A model generated the notes under the pieces. The model made no database searches. It was not told the DNA's origin and saw nothing but the letters and a program-made list of their open reading frames with translations. The translations under genes were made by a program, and so were the position numbers. From Lapidilactobacillus bayanensis (GTDB lineage Bacteria; Bacillota; Bacilli; Lactobacillales; Lactobacillaceae), in assembly GCF_003946695.1 (NCBI RefSeq), contig NZ_RHOX01000003.1, forward strand, positions 1 to 64,000: a stretch of 64,000 nucleotides of DNA, in the 5' to 3' direction. Positions 34,445 to 44,333 of this stretch are shown piece by piece (the first letter of the stretch is position 1; every line of letters starts with the position of its first letter).

Positions 34445-36199
34445 ATGAACAACTATCAATGGATTTGGCAATATGTCAAAGTTAATCGCAGAAAATTAGT
34501 CGTTGCAACAGTTTTTTTCATCGTGAGTACTGCACTTATTCTTGTCAATCCATATGTGACAGGGCAAATTGTCGATCGCGTTATTGATGGGCATCAGGAT
34601 AGTTTATTGGTGCCATTATTATTGTTGATGATTGGGATCACTTTCGTTCGAACTGTCACACGCTATATTTATCAAATTTTGTTTGAACAAACGGGCCAAA
34701 ATACGTTGTTTGATTTGCGTGAAGATATGTATCGCAAATTACAGGAATTAGACTTTAATTTCTTTAACCACACGCGGGTTGGTGATATTATGACGCGAAT
34801 GACAGGGGATACTGATGCAATTCGTCATTTTATTTCGTGGGTGAGTTATCAAGTTTTAGAGTGTGTCTTTTATTTTATTGTGTCGATTATTGTGATGATG
34901 ACAATTAATTGGCAGTTAACCTTGGCGCTGGTTGTCATGACGCCGGTGATTTTCGTATTGACGCAGCAAATGGCTAAGGCACAGCATCCAATGTTCTTCG
35001 CCATTCGTCAGAGCTTTTCACGTTTGAATTCGATGGTCGAAGAAAATATTAGTGGTAATCGCGTTGTTAAGGCGTTTGTGCGGGAAAATTTTGAAATTGA
35101 TAAATTTAATGAACACAACGAGGATTATAAGCAACGCAACATGGACGCCGCCAATATTTCCAAAACGTATTTACCTTGGCAAGACGGTGTCGCCAATAGT
35201 TTAAATGTGATTGCCCTGATTTTCGGTGGTTATTTAGTCATTAAAGATCAGATGACATTAGGCGATTTAGTTGTCTTCAACGGTTATTTATGGATGTTGA
35301 ACCAACCAATGCGGATGAGTGGTTGGTTAATCAATGATATTGAACGTTTCTCTGCTTCTTGTGTCAAAATTCGCCAGATGTTGGCGACTAAGCCGGAAAT
35401 TGAAGTTAACGTCAATGATAAACCATTACGAATTCAAGGTAAGGTTGTCTTTGATCATGTTAGTTTCCACTTCTCTGACGATCCAACCCATCCGATCCTT
35501 GATGACATTTCTTTTGCGGCAGAGCCGGGGCAAACCATTGGTATTATTGGTGAAACCGGTGCTGGCAAAACCACACTGGTCAATTTAATCGGTCGCTTTT
35601 ATGATCCATCTGCTGGTGAAGTTTTGATTGATGATCATGACGCCAAAACTTATCCGATTCGGCAATTGCGGGACAATATTTCGATGGTCATGCAAGATGT
35701 CTTTTTATTTTCGAACTCGATTGCCGATAATATTTCCTTTGGCCGTCCTGACGTGGACAATAGTTATGTCGAATCAGTGGCGCGGATTGCGGACGCTGAC
35801 AGTTTCATTATGCGAATGCCAGATGGTTATGACACGATTGTCGGCGAGCGTGGTGTCGGCCTTTCTGGTGGTCAGAAGCAGCGAATTTCCTTAGCTCGTG
35901 CTTTGGCGAAGGATCCGGCTATTTTGATTCTGGATGATACAACTTCGGCAGTTGATATGGAAACTGAAACCAAGATTCAGCACGAATTATCGCAATTAAC
36001 GACTAAGAAGACCACCTTTATTATTGCCAATCGTATCTCTTCGGTACGCGATGCGGATCTGATCATGTTAATGGAGAAAGGTCGCGTCGTTGAAAAGGGC
36101 ACACATGAATCGCTAATGGCCAAACGCGGTAAGTATTATAGTGTCTTCCAGAAACAACTTGGGTTAGAAAAGGGGGAGCAAAGTGGCACAACGGAATAA
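34445..36199 (+). CDS. ABC exporter half-transporter (degenerate-site subunit)
   Basis: The 584-residue protein has six transmembrane helices (about 15-310) and an ATPase domain. Walker A is GETGAGKTT, the signature LSGGQKQR, and Walker B ILILDDTTSA with Asp replacing the catalytic Glu. The partner at 36183 keeps the Glu but has LSAGQ, so this is again an asymmetric heterodimer of the BmrCD/YheHI type. The start at 34445 follows GGAGG by eight bases; the frame's TTG at 34430 overlaps that ribosome site. Its 3' end overlaps the partner by 17 bases. The substrate is unknown. Confidence 0.92.
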   Translation: MNNYQWIWQYVKVNRRKLVVATVFFIVSTALILVNPYVTGQIVDRVIDGHQDSLLVPLLLLMIGITFVRTVTRYIYQILFEQTGQNTLFDLREDMYRKLQELDFNFFNHTRVGDIMTRMTGDTDAIRHFISWVSYQVLECVFYFIVSIIVMMTINWQLTLALVVMTPVIFVLTQQMAKAQHPMFFAIRQSFSRLNSMVEENISGNRVVKAFVRENFEIDKFNEHNEDYKQRNMDAANISKTYLPWQDGVANSLNVIALIFGGYLVIKDQMTLGDLVVFNGYLWMLNQPMRMSGWLINDIERFSASCVKIRQMLATKPEIEVNVNDKPLRIQGKVVFDHVSFHFSDDPTHPILDDISFAAEPGQTIGIIGETGAGKTTLVNLIGRFYDPSAGEVLIDDHDAKTYPIRQLRDNISMVMQDVFLFSNSIADNISFGRPDVDNSYVESVARIADADSFIMRMPDGYDTIVGERGVGLSGGQKQRISLARALAKDPAILILDDTTSAVDMETETKIQHELSQLTTKKTTFIIANRISSVRDADLIMLMEKGRVVEKGTHESLMAKRGKYYSVFQKQLGLEKGEQSGTTE

Positions 36200-37976
36200 A
36201 TCTAACGTTGATGAAGAGCTGACTGAACAATTTAATTGGCACGACTATGCCCGATTAGCTCAATACATCAAACCCTATATGAAACGCATTTATGTGATTC
36301 TGACCGTGATTATTCTCGCCAACGTCGCAGGAATGTTGGGACCATATTTCACGAAGATTACCATCGATACCATTATTCCCCATCAAGATTTAAGACAGTT
36401 GGCGTTAGTGGGTGTTCTTTATACCGCATCGTTATTCTTTATTGGCTGGTGTTTGCGCTATCGAATTTATCACATCACTGAATTAGGTCAAGACGTCTTA
36501 AAAGATATGCGACTAGATATCTTCCAACACTTACAGAAATTATCGTTCTCATATTTTGATAGTCGCCCGCACGGTAAAATCTTGATTCGCGTGGTTAACT
36601 ATATCAATACTTTGAGTGATTTGTTAAGTAATGGTTTGGTTAATCTGATCTCTGATGTTTTTAACGTCATCATCACCTTGATCTTCATGTTTGCAATTAA
36701 CGCGCGCTTAACTTGGTATAGCTTGGCTTTGATTCCCTTATTAATTGTGATGGTCATGGTGATTCAGAGTAAACAACGCAAGGCGTACCAAATCTTGAGT
36801 AATAAGCAATCCAACTTGAATGCCTACATTCACGAAAGTATTGCCGGAATTAAAGTAACACAGTCATTTGCGCGGGAAAAAGAAAACTTCCGAATTTTTG
36901 ATGAAACGAACGAGGATAATCGGCGGACTTGGATGCACGCCGTTAAAATTCAATTCCTACTGTGGCCAGGTGTACAAAATATTTCCGTCATCACCATGTG
37001 TTTGATTTATTTCGTTGGTATTCGTCAAATTGGTGTGGAAGTAAGTACTGGTACGCTAATTGCCTTTATTGGTTATATTAATAACTTTTGGAACCCAGTT
37101 ATTAATATTGGTAACTTCTATAATTCGTTAATTACAGCAACTGCTTATTTGGAACGGATCTTTGAAACACTAGATGAAGAGCCAGAGATTGAGGATTTAC
37201 TAGGTGCACAACCACTCCCACAGATTGCCGGTAATGTTACTTTTGAAGACGTTACTTTTCGCTATGAACCAGGTAAAGATATTTTAAAGAATGTCAGCTT
37301 CCATGTTGATCAAGGTCAATCAGTTGCGCTGGTTGGACCGACTGGTGCAGGTAAAACGACCGTAATCAATCTTCTAAGCCGCTTCTATGACGTTAGCGAA
37401 GGTCGCGTGTTGATTGATGGCCATGACGTTCACAACGTCACCTTGGCCTCACTACGTCGCCAAATGGGTGTCATGCTTCAAGACACATTTATTTTCTCCG
37501 GTACGATTATGGATAATATTCGTTATGGCAAGTTAGACGCAACCGACGAAGAAGTTATGGCCGCCGCCAAAGTCGTGCGGGCAGATGATTTCATTAAAGA
37601 TTTGAAACATGGTTATCAAACGCAAGTTGAAGAGCGGGGTAGCACATTATCTGCCGGTCAACGCCAATTAATTGCTTTTGCGCGGGTATTGTTAGCAGAT
37701 CCACGAATTCTAATCCTTGATGAAGCAACCTCCAGCATTGACACGAAGACCGAGGAATTATTGCAGTCAGGCTTGTTGGCCTTGTTAGAAGGCCGTACTT
37801 CATTCATCATCGCTCACAGATTATCCACCATTAAAAATTGCGACCAAATCTTCTACGTCGACAAAGGCACCATCGCCGAACACGGCACCCACGCCGAATT
37901 GATGGCCGCGCGTGGCTTGTATTACCGATTGTATCAGTCGCAGTATGATATGTTGCGGATGGAACGAGAAGAATGA
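36183..37976 (+). CDS. ABC exporter half-transporter (canonical-Glu subunit)
   Basis: This 597-residue partner of the preceding gene has six helices plus an ATPase domain. Walker A is GPTGAGKTT, Walker B ILILDEATSS with catalytic Glu, the signature a divergent LSAGQRQL, and the switch His lies in IAHRLST. It starts with GTG, 17 bases inside the end of the upstream gene and preceded by GGGGGAG, which couples its translation to its partner. No terminator is evident; repeat fragment R6 follows. The second exporter pair in this window (1177-4760) has the same division of labour. Confidence 0.93.
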   Translation: MAQRNKSNVDEELTEQFNWHDYARLAQYIKPYMKRIYVILTVIILANVAGMLGPYFTKITIDTIIPHQDLRQLALVGVLYTASLFFIGWCLRYRIYHITELGQDVLKDMRLDIFQHLQKLSFSYFDSRPHGKILIRVVNYINTLSDLLSNGLVNLISDVFNVIITLIFMFAINARLTWYSLALIPLLIVMVMVIQSKQRKAYQILSNKQSNLNAYIHESIAGIKVTQSFAREKENFRIFDETNEDNRRTWMHAVKIQFLLWPGVQNISVITMCLIYFVGIRQIGVEVSTGTLIAFIGYINNFWNPVINIGNFYNSLITATAYLERIFETLDEEPEIEDLLGAQPLPQIAGNVTFEDVTFRYEPGKDILKNVSFHVDQGQSVALVGPTGAGKTTVINLLSRFYDVSEGRVLIDGHDVHNVTLASLRRQMGVMLQDTFIFSGTIMDNIRYGKLDATDEEVMAAAKVVRADDFIKDLKHGYQTQVEERGSTLSAGQRQLIAFARVLLADPRILILDEATSSIDTKTEELLQSGLLALLEGRTSFIIAHRLSTIKNCDQIFYVDKGTIAEHGTHAELMAARGLYYRLYQSQYDMLRMEREE

Positions 37977-38004
37977 GCTGTAGGTTTTACTTAAATGCTA
38001 GGTT

Positions 38005-38155
38005 TTAAAACTACGCTGATTGCAGTTCTTCGTGCTGGAAGGAAAGCGCTGGGGGAACGCTGCGAGCGTCGATTTAGGCAGAATAAAAAGTAATTCATCC
38101 TGAATACGAGCTTTCTTGTAAAATGGTAAATCATTAGTAACGAGAAGGCTCGGAT
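38005..38155 (+). repeat. Truncated interspersed repeat, copy R6
   Basis: Only the left end of the family is present: ACTACGCTGATTGCAGTTCT, then GAACGCTGCGAG. A diverged hairpin, TTTAGGCAGAAT / ATTCATCCTGAA (about 38071-38104), follows. It corresponds to the TTTGAGCCAAAT stem of R4 with compensating changes on both arms. The rest of the gap up to the histidine kinase start (38315) shows no further structure I can support. Confidence 0.65.
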
Positions 38156-38314
38156 TCAGCTACCCACAGAAAAGCAAGGCTATCGAGTAGACAAGCTGGA
38201 ATAGTGTTGAGTTGTTATAATCAATACTATACCGCTTGTTTTTTTGTGCTAAACTATGCATGAGTAAATAATCGTGATGAAACAAAGTTAACTTTATTAG
38301 GAGAAAGTAATAGG

Positions 38315-40105
38315 ATGAAGCACAATCTATTGTATCGAGTAAAAGAACGAACAAAAACACTTTCTTTTCAAGATAAAATGAAAACGCTATTTTATTCTTT
38401 TTTTGTTGTTATCGCCATCTTGTTAATAACCGTTAGTGTTGTGTTTATTAAATTGGTAACAAATGAAACTTATAAAAGAAGTCGAGAACAACTCTCTGTT
38501 TTATCGATGCACATTCAAGACAGTCTTTCGGAAATAGAGAATTTGATTAGCGACTTTCATCAAAATGATCAATTGCAAAAACAACTGGAAATTATTGATT
38601 CTCCTAAAACAAGTTCGATGGATCGAGATCAGACAAGAATAAGATTTGAACGAGAATTTGGTTGGTTTTCATCACAATCGCGTGTCACATCTTGGCTGGT
38701 TTATGATCAAAATGGCAAAAGGATTGTTGGTTATCGCTTTGATTTGGATCGCTATCTTCCTGACTACACTACCAAAGATTATATGAAATCAGTTAGCGGA
38801 AATTCTTCAGAGGGTCAGTGGTTCCTTGATAAAAATAGCAATCGCGCAGTATATGTTCATAACATATTCGATACTAGAACTAATATTATGAAAAAGCTTG
38901 GTACGGTTATTTTCACAGTAGATTTATCGTTCATTGGAGATTTTATGGAAAATTCTAATATTTTCCAACACGGTGACTTTCTAGTGTTATCACGCGGCAA
39001 TCAATACTATTCAAATAATCCTAAATTAGCAAAAAAAATTTACGTTTCAGAAAAATCAAATGAAGAAAATACCAGGCAGTATATGGTAACAACTGATTTA
39101 CGTCGTTATTATGCACTCACGGAACCGATTTCTTTTGTAAACTCTAATTTTCGTGTCAATTATTACATCGTAAATCAACAAATTATTAGTAAGATAATTA
39201 TTGTTGCCGTCATCTTATTTCTGATAATTATTATCGTTCTTATTGCTAGTATCATAGGTATTAATTTCTTTCTAAACAGATTGATAATGCCAATTAATTT
39301 ATTGGCATTAAGTATGCGTGAGTTTAGTGACCTAGAAGATTTACAAAGATTAAAGGAGCATATTGAACAACTTCAGTATATTCACCAAAAGGATGAGATT
39401 GGAAGTTTGTATGCAAGTTTTCAACGGCTAATAAAGGAAATTGATCGTTTAGTTATTAAAGATTATAAATCACAGATATTGACGCAGGAAATGGAAACGA
39501 AGTATTTAATGGCTCAGATAGATCCGCATTTTTTATATAACACTCTGAATACAATTAATTGGATTGCGTTAAGTAACAGTGATGATGAAGTTTCGGAATT
39601 GGTTATGTCATTAGCATTATTATTACAAGAAAAGGCTGATTCTAGAAAAAAGTTTAATAGTTTAGCTGATGAATTAAAGATTGTTCATGCTTATGTTCGG
39701 ATACAGGAGGTCCGCTTTAGTGAACGCCTACGATTCAGTTTGATACTATCCGAACAAATTAATCCGGAACGAATTATAATTCCAAAGTTAATTATTCAAC
39801 CGATTGTGGAAAACGCAGTTAAGTATGGTGTTGAAAAAGTTGATTATCAAGTAACTGTCCGTGTAACAATTGGTATTGTTAACAATAAATTAGTCATAGT
39901 AATTTTTAATGATGCTAAGGGATTTGATCCAGAGAGAATAAATAGTAAATCAACAGGTGTTGGATTGCACAATATTAAGGCACGCTTACAGTTACTTTAC
40001 GGAGATAATGCTGGTATTAAAATTGATTCAGCACCGGATATGATGACAATAGTATCAATCTGGCTACCTTTATCAGAGGATAGCAAACAAGACGGATTGG
40101 AGTAA
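38315..40105 (+). CDS. YesM-type sensor histidine kinase
   Basis: The 596-residue membrane sensor has a first transmembrane helix near residues 25-48, an extracellular sensing domain of about 235 residues, a second helix near 285-315 and a HAMP region (about 315-375). The His_kinase/HATPase module follows: AQIDPHFLYNTLN with phospho-accepting His405, the N-box PIVENAVKYG and the G-box TGVGLHNIKARL. This is the LytS/YesM class that partners with AraC-type response regulators and senses extracellular oligosaccharides or binding-protein complexes. Five bases separate its stop from the regulator gene. AGGAG precedes the ATG. Confidence 0.92.
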   Translation: MKHNLLYRVKERTKTLSFQDKMKTLFYSFFVVIAILLITVSVVFIKLVTNETYKRSREQLSVLSMHIQDSLSEIENLISDFHQNDQLQKQLEIIDSPKTSSMDRDQTRIRFEREFGWFSSQSRVTSWLVYDQNGKRIVGYRFDLDRYLPDYTTKDYMKSVSGNSSEGQWFLDKNSNRAVYVHNIFDTRTNIMKKLGTVIFTVDLSFIGDFMENSNIFQHGDFLVLSRGNQYYSNNPKLAKKIYVSEKSNEENTRQYMVTTDLRRYYALTEPISFVNSNFRVNYYIVNQQIISKIIIVAVILFLIIIIVLIASIIGINFFLNRLIMPINLLALSMREFSDLEDLQRLKEHIEQLQYIHQKDEIGSLYASFQRLIKEIDRLVIKDYKSQILTQEMETKYLMAQIDPHFLYNTLNTINWIALSNSDDEVSELVMSLALLLQEKADSRKKFNSLADELKIVHAYVRIQEVRFSERLRFSLILSEQINPERIIIPKLIIQPIVENAVKYGVEKVDYQVTVRVTIGIVNNKLVIVIFNDAKGFDPERINSKSTGVGLHNIKARLQLLYGDNAGIKIDSAPDMMTIVSIWLPLSEDSKQDGLE

Positions 40106-40110
40106 AGAAA

Positions 40111-41544
40111 ATGATCATACCTAAACTTGTTATTATTGACGATGAACACCTAAATGCTGATGGAATAAAAATGCTGATTGAGAAAAGTGACTTGAATGTC
40201 GAAATCAGCGGGGTTTTTTATTCGAGCGTAAAAGCATTACAGTTTATTAAAGGGCATCCTGCAGATATTGTTTTAACCGATATAAAAATGCCACAAATAA
40301 GTGGGTTAGACTTGATAGCACGAATAAAGGAAGCAAATATAGATGCAGAAACTATCATTTTTACGGGTTTTGGCAGCTTAGTGTACGCGCAAGAAGCAAT
40401 GAAATATGGTGTGAAGTATTTTTTGGAAAAACCTATATCTACAGATAAATTAAAAGATAGTATATCTGATTGTGTTGATGATTGGTTAACTAAACGACGT
40501 GAGAAACGACTAAGAATAAAACAATTAATTGAAAATACAATTTTAGGTGAAGTTAATAACGTTGAGTTAACATCATCATTTGATGTTGTTATGATGAAAG
40601 AGCGTGACTACAGAGAAGTGATGAAGACAGGGCTTGAGTTACCAGATGATAAATACATTCGAATACTGATTGAAGACTGTGTTTTATATTGTTGTTTTGA
40701 TAATGGGCAAATTGATTGGTTAATTGCACAGATAAAGCAGTTAGTAAGGGGACGGGCTTGTGTGGTTTGTTATCAACGCAAGCTATTTATTAATACGATT
40801 CCAATAAGTTTTTCATGTGGTAAACAGCTTTTAAACTTAGATTTTTATTGTGAACAGCCTACGTTAATTGAGATTAACAGTTCGAATAACAAAAAAGGTA
40901 CCGGTGAAACGGAGCAGCTTTTATCTGAACTGGAAGTATCTTTAGTGAATGATAATTATGTGGCAGCGGAGAGTTTACTTAAGGAAGTCATCAAAACTGG
41001 GTTTAAGACTCAATACGGTTCGAAACAATTTAAAAATCGTTTGGAGCAATTGAGTGAGAAAGTTTTACAAATGCATGAAGTTAACTCATCAGTAATTGAT
41101 AAATTTCAGATGGAAATCGAAAAGGCGGATTTTGCTTTTGAGTTAGCAAATTTGATTAATAAGTTTACTAAAGTTATTGAAAAGCATGGTGTGCCTAATG
41201 ATAAAAGAAACGATATCACGGTACAACTTAACAAGATTATTAATACAAGGTATCACGAAAATACGTTGTCATTGAAGTGGATCTCCAATAATATTTTGTA
41301 TTTAAATCCAGAATATATGGGTAAGAAATATCTTAAAGAGACTGGTAAAAAATTTACAACCGTCTTACTTGAGATACGAATGAATAAAGCAGCACAGTTA
41401 TTAAAAAAAGGTCATTCAATTAGTGAGACCGCCGATGCAGTTGGATACACAACTAATCAAGATTACTTTAGTCAGCAATTTAAGCACTATTGGGATATAA
41501 CACCACGCCAATATCAAAAAGATTTTACTAAAAAAGCCGATTAA
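40111..41544 (+). CDS. YesN-type response regulator with AraC DNA-binding domain
   Basis: The 477-residue regulator has a CheY-like receiver (residues 1-120, IIDDE near 9-12, phospho-acceptor Asp57 in LTDIKMP, Lys in FLEKPIS). A long middle region of unknown role follows (about 130-375), then a C-terminal AraC helix-turn-helix (about 380-477, ETADAVGYTTNQDYFSQQF). It pairs with the kinase just upstream and very likely activates the GH105 and importer genes downstream. GGAG overlapping the kinase stop codon serves as its ribosome site. A terminator overlaps its 3' end. Confidence 0.92.
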   Translation: MIIPKLVIIDDEHLNADGIKMLIEKSDLNVEISGVFYSSVKALQFIKGHPADIVLTDIKMPQISGLDLIARIKEANIDAETIIFTGFGSLVYAQEAMKYGVKYFLEKPISTDKLKDSISDCVDDWLTKRREKRLRIKQLIENTILGEVNNVELTSSFDVVMMKERDYREVMKTGLELPDDKYIRILIEDCVLYCCFDNGQIDWLIAQIKQLVRGRACVVCYQRKLFINTIPISFSCGKQLLNLDFYCEQPTLIEINSSNNKKGTGETEQLLSELEVSLVNDNYVAAESLLKEVIKTGFKTQYGSKQFKNRLEQLSEKVLQMHEVNSSVIDKFQMEIEKADFAFELANLINKFTKVIEKHGVPNDKRNDITVQLNKIINTRYHENTLSLKWISNNILYLNPEYMGKKYLKETGKKFTTVLLEIRMNKAAQLLKKGHSISETADAVGYTTNQDYFSQQFKHYWDITPRQYQKDFTKKAD

Positions 41545-41569
41545 CTAATAATCGGTTTTTTTAGTAAAA
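41523..41569 (+). terminator. Terminator overlapping the end of the response regulator gene
   Basis: A stem of about 21 bp runs from TTTTACT at 41523 through CCGATTA, with loop ACTAA, and pairs with TAATCGG through AGTAAAA at 41569. The T-run lies inside the right arm. It separates regulator transcription from the GH105-importer operon. Confidence 0.8.
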
Positions 41570-41642
41570 CCAACTCTACTTTTTAAGGTTTTTTGTCTGT
41601 TATTTATATATTAAAAATAGAAAAAATGTTTTAAGCTAATAA

Positions 41643-41656
41643 TGTAAGCGCTCACG
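41643..41656 (+). promoter_or_regulatory. cre-like site upstream of the GH105 operon
   Basis: TGTAAGCGCTCACG matches the cre consensus TGWNANCGNTNNCA at all defined positions except the last, 72 bases before the GTG start. It suggests CcpA control in addition to the two-component system. Confidence 0.6.
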
Positions 41657-41727
41657 ATGAAAGCCAATACATTAACTCGAGTGAATGTAGCGGTAAATTT
41701 ATTTCGTAAATAGGTGGAGGAGTGTCA

Positions 41728-42834
41728 GTGACAATCCAAATGACAGATGGACAAAGAGTCTTAGTTAAAGAGAAGACTGAAACAATGTTGAATTATTTAA
41801 CGAATCTGCAAGATACAACGGGAGAATTTACATATCAAACTTCTGTTGGATTAGTGGATGATAAAAGTTGGAATTCTTGGAACTGGCCACAAGGTGTTGC
41901 GTTATATGGTTTAGCGAGGATTTATTTACGCACTCAGGATCAAGCACTATTACAAATCATCAAGGATTGGTTTAAGCAGAATCTAAGTTATCCGATTCCT
42001 AAACGCGAACTGAACGTTAATGGCATGATTCCTATTTTAACCCTAGCGACATTGAAGGTAGAGTTTATTCAAGATTATCCTCAGCTTGATGATTATCTTG
42101 AAGAGTGGGCTAATTGGGCATTAAATTCGTTAAATAAGACCAAATTTGGTGGTTTTGAACACGATACATTCGGCTCAATCAATACGGCGCAACTTTGGGA
42201 TGACACATTAGTTATGGCAGTTTTACCATTAGCCAAAATTGGTGTTGTGCTCGATAAACCAGAATATATTGATGAATGTATGCATCAATTCACCATCCAC
42301 AGTAAATTCTTGATGGAACGCAACAATGGTCTTTGGTATCATGGCTGGAGTTTTGAAACAAAAGATAAATTTTCAAGAGTATTCTGGGGACGTGGTAATG
42401 CCTGGGTTTCGATATTCATTCCAGAATTTTTAGAAATCGCAGGTTCATATCTAAATAAAACGCAACAAAAGTATTTAGAGGATGTTTTGCATTATCAAAT
42501 TGAGGCTTTACTGCCGTTGCAAGCAGCAAGTGGTTTGTGGCGAACAGTTCTAGACGATTCTGAGTCTTACGAAGAATCGTCAGCAACCGCCGGATTCCTT
42601 TATGGGATGGAGAAGGCACGACAATTAGGAATTACTCAAGATGTTAACGTTGATCTTAGCATTAACAAGGCAATTGATGGTTTGTTGGAACAAATCGATA
42701 ATATTGGGCATGTAGCTAACGTCTCGTCAGGAACGCCTGTTGGTGATTCAGCAAAATTTTATAAAGATATCGCAATCACTGATATGCCATATGGACAGGC
42801 TTTAGCAATCTTAGCACTTTCTCAATGGCAGTAA
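41728..42834 (+). CDS. GH105 unsaturated uronyl hydrolase (YesR/YteR-like)
   Basis: GH105 enzymes remove the 4,5-unsaturated uronic acid left on oligosaccharides by pectin or rhamnogalacturonan lyases. The 368-residue protein shows the (alpha/alpha)6-barrel signatures WNWPQGVALYGL, FEHDTFGS, LWDDTLVMAVLPLA with the catalytic-Asp region, GLWYHGW and WGRGNAW. No signal peptide is present, so it acts on imported substrate. I chose the GTG at 41728, seven bases after GGAGG; a GTG at 41722 is too close. It begins an operon reaching about 51935. Whether the uronic acid is galacturonic or glucuronic cannot be decided from sequence. Confidence 0.88.
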   Translation: MTIQMTDGQRVLVKEKTETMLNYLTNLQDTTGEFTYQTSVGLVDDKSWNSWNWPQGVALYGLARIYLRTQDQALLQIIKDWFKQNLSYPIPKRELNVNGMIPILTLATLKVEFIQDYPQLDDYLEEWANWALNSLNKTKFGGFEHDTFGSINTAQLWDDTLVMAVLPLAKIGVVLDKPEYIDECMHQFTIHSKFLMERNNGLWYHGWSFETKDKFSRVFWGRGNAWVSIFIPEFLEIAGSYLNKTQQKYLEDVLHYQIEALLPLQAASGLWRTVLDDSESYEESSATAGFLYGMEKARQLGITQDVNVDLSINKAIDGLLEQIDNIGHVANVSSGTPVGDSAKFYKDIAITDMPYGQALAILALSQWQ

Positions 42835-42895
42835 TGAATAGTGTTAATTATTATCTGCAATTGTTTAATTGATTTTTATTCTGGAGGGTTAATCA

Positions 42896-44203
42896 ATGAT
42901 AAGTAAAGTAAAAAAGATCTTAATAGTTGCGACAACAGCTCTTGCTCTTCTTGGCTTGACTGCATGTGGGAAGAATAGCAGTAATTCAGCTAGTGGTGAT
43001 AATGGAAAAGTGACAATTAGGTTCTCATGGTGGGGCAATGATGATCGTCATAAAGATACGTTAAAGGCAATTAAAAAATTTGAAAAGAAATACCCGAATA
43101 TCAAAGTTAAAGCAGAATATAGTGGCTGGGATGGAATTGAGCAGAAGATGGCCACACAGATTTCTGGCGGTACTGAGGCAGATTTAATGCAAACTAACTA
43201 TGATTGGTATCTTAACTATTCTCCTAAAGGCGATGGATTCGTCGATTTAAACAAGTATAAAAATATTATTGACATGTCTGGCTACTCTAAAGATATTCTC
43301 AAAGCCGGGACTATTGATGGTAAATTAAATGGTATTCCGCATGGCTCGAACACACGGGTGGTGGCAGTGAATAAGAATATTTTAAATAAGTATGGTGTTA
43401 AAACGTATCCAACAACTTGGGATGGTTGGAAAAAGGTTACGAAAACTCTTCCTAAAGGCTATTACCCCGTAGAATTTCACACATTTTTGGATATCATTTG
43501 CTACATTACGCAGAAAACCGGTAAGAGCTTCTTAGATGACAACGGTAAAATAAATTACTCACAACAAGAAATTAAAGATGGTTTTGATTGGTATCAAGAT
43601 ATGGTTGATTCAGGTGTTACGCCTTCAAGAAAGTGGGTTATGGATACGGTTGGAAGCAATTCAATGGCTACAACTAAGGAATTTCTTAATGGTAAAATTA
43701 CAGGATTTTTTGATTGGACGGCAGTACTAAATAGTTTTAGTACAAATCTGGATCAAGTTAATATGACCTTGGATATTCCTTCGTTCCCAACGACTGAAAA
43801 TCCGAAGAATGACGGTGCAATTGAAAAAGCAACAATGTTATTCTCAATCTCTAAACATTCTAAACACCCTAAGGAAGCAGCAAAATTACTCAACTTTATT
43901 CTGAATGATCCTGACGGTGTCAAGGCAATGGGAATTTCTCGTGGTATGCCGGTTAATACTAAGGCTCAAAAGATTCTTGAAAAGGCTGGCGAGGTTGATG
44001 CAACCACTAAGAAAGCTGTTGAGTATAGCAATAAAACAAACGGTGTTCTTGAGAGTCGTTATCTCGAATTAAGTCAAGTGTCCACTGCATATAACGACGT
44101 TACGGATAGATTTGGCGTTGGCGAGATCAACTCTACTCAAGCGGCAAAACAGATTATTACAAAGGTCAATGCCGCGGTTAAACAATTTAAGAGTAAGAAT
44201 TGA
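42896..44203 (+). CDS. ABC transporter substrate-binding lipoprotein (uronoside locus)
   Basis: The 435-residue family-1 solute-binding protein has a lipoprotein signal ending in lipobox LTAC (Cys24) and a Ser/Asn-rich linker. The mature start FSWWGNDDRHKDTLKAIKKF is typical of YesO/MsmE-like proteins. GGAGG precedes the ATG. It is followed by a stem-loop and two permeases. The neighbouring YesMN-type kinase-regulator, GH105 and DUF624 genes match the Bacillus yes/yte gene set, so the ligand is probably an unsaturated uronic-acid-containing oligosaccharide, possibly from rhamnogalacturonan. That is inferred from context. Confidence 0.92.
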   Translation: MISKVKKILIVATTALALLGLTACGKNSSNSASGDNGKVTIRFSWWGNDDRHKDTLKAIKKFEKKYPNIKVKAEYSGWDGIEQKMATQISGGTEADLMQTNYDWYLNYSPKGDGFVDLNKYKNIIDMSGYSKDILKAGTIDGKLNGIPHGSNTRVVAVNKNILNKYGVKTYPTTWDGWKKVTKTLPKGYYPVEFHTFLDIICYITQKTGKSFLDDNGKINYSQQEIKDGFDWYQDMVDSGVTPSRKWVMDTVGSNSMATTKEFLNGKITGFFDWTAVLNSFSTNLDQVNMTLDIPSFPTTENPKNDGAIEKATMLFSISKHSKHPKEAAKLLNFILNDPDGVKAMGISRGMPVNTKAQKILEKAGEVDATTKKAVEYSNKTNGVLESRYLELSQVSTAYNDVTDRFGVGEINSTQAAKQIITKVNAAVKQFKSKN

Positions 44204-44239
44204 TTTCAGTTAACTCTCTAATGCTGTAAACGTCACAAT

Positions 44240-44287
44240 ATGAGCGTCAGTATCTTGTTTGCTCAAGAGAGACGCTCATTTATTTTG
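44240..44287 (+). other. Stem-loop between binding-protein and permease genes
   Basis: The stem ATGAGCGTC (44240-44248) pairs with GACGCTCAT (44271-44279), with an inner TCTTG / CAAGA stem and TTATTTT after it. It could be a partial terminator or a processing and stability element that keeps binding-protein mRNA above permease mRNA. It is at the same position as the loop at 24207-24236. Confidence 0.65.
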
Positions 44288-44333
44288 ATATAAGTTCGGT
44301 ACAAATAAAATCTTTTAAAAGAGGGAGAATCCC

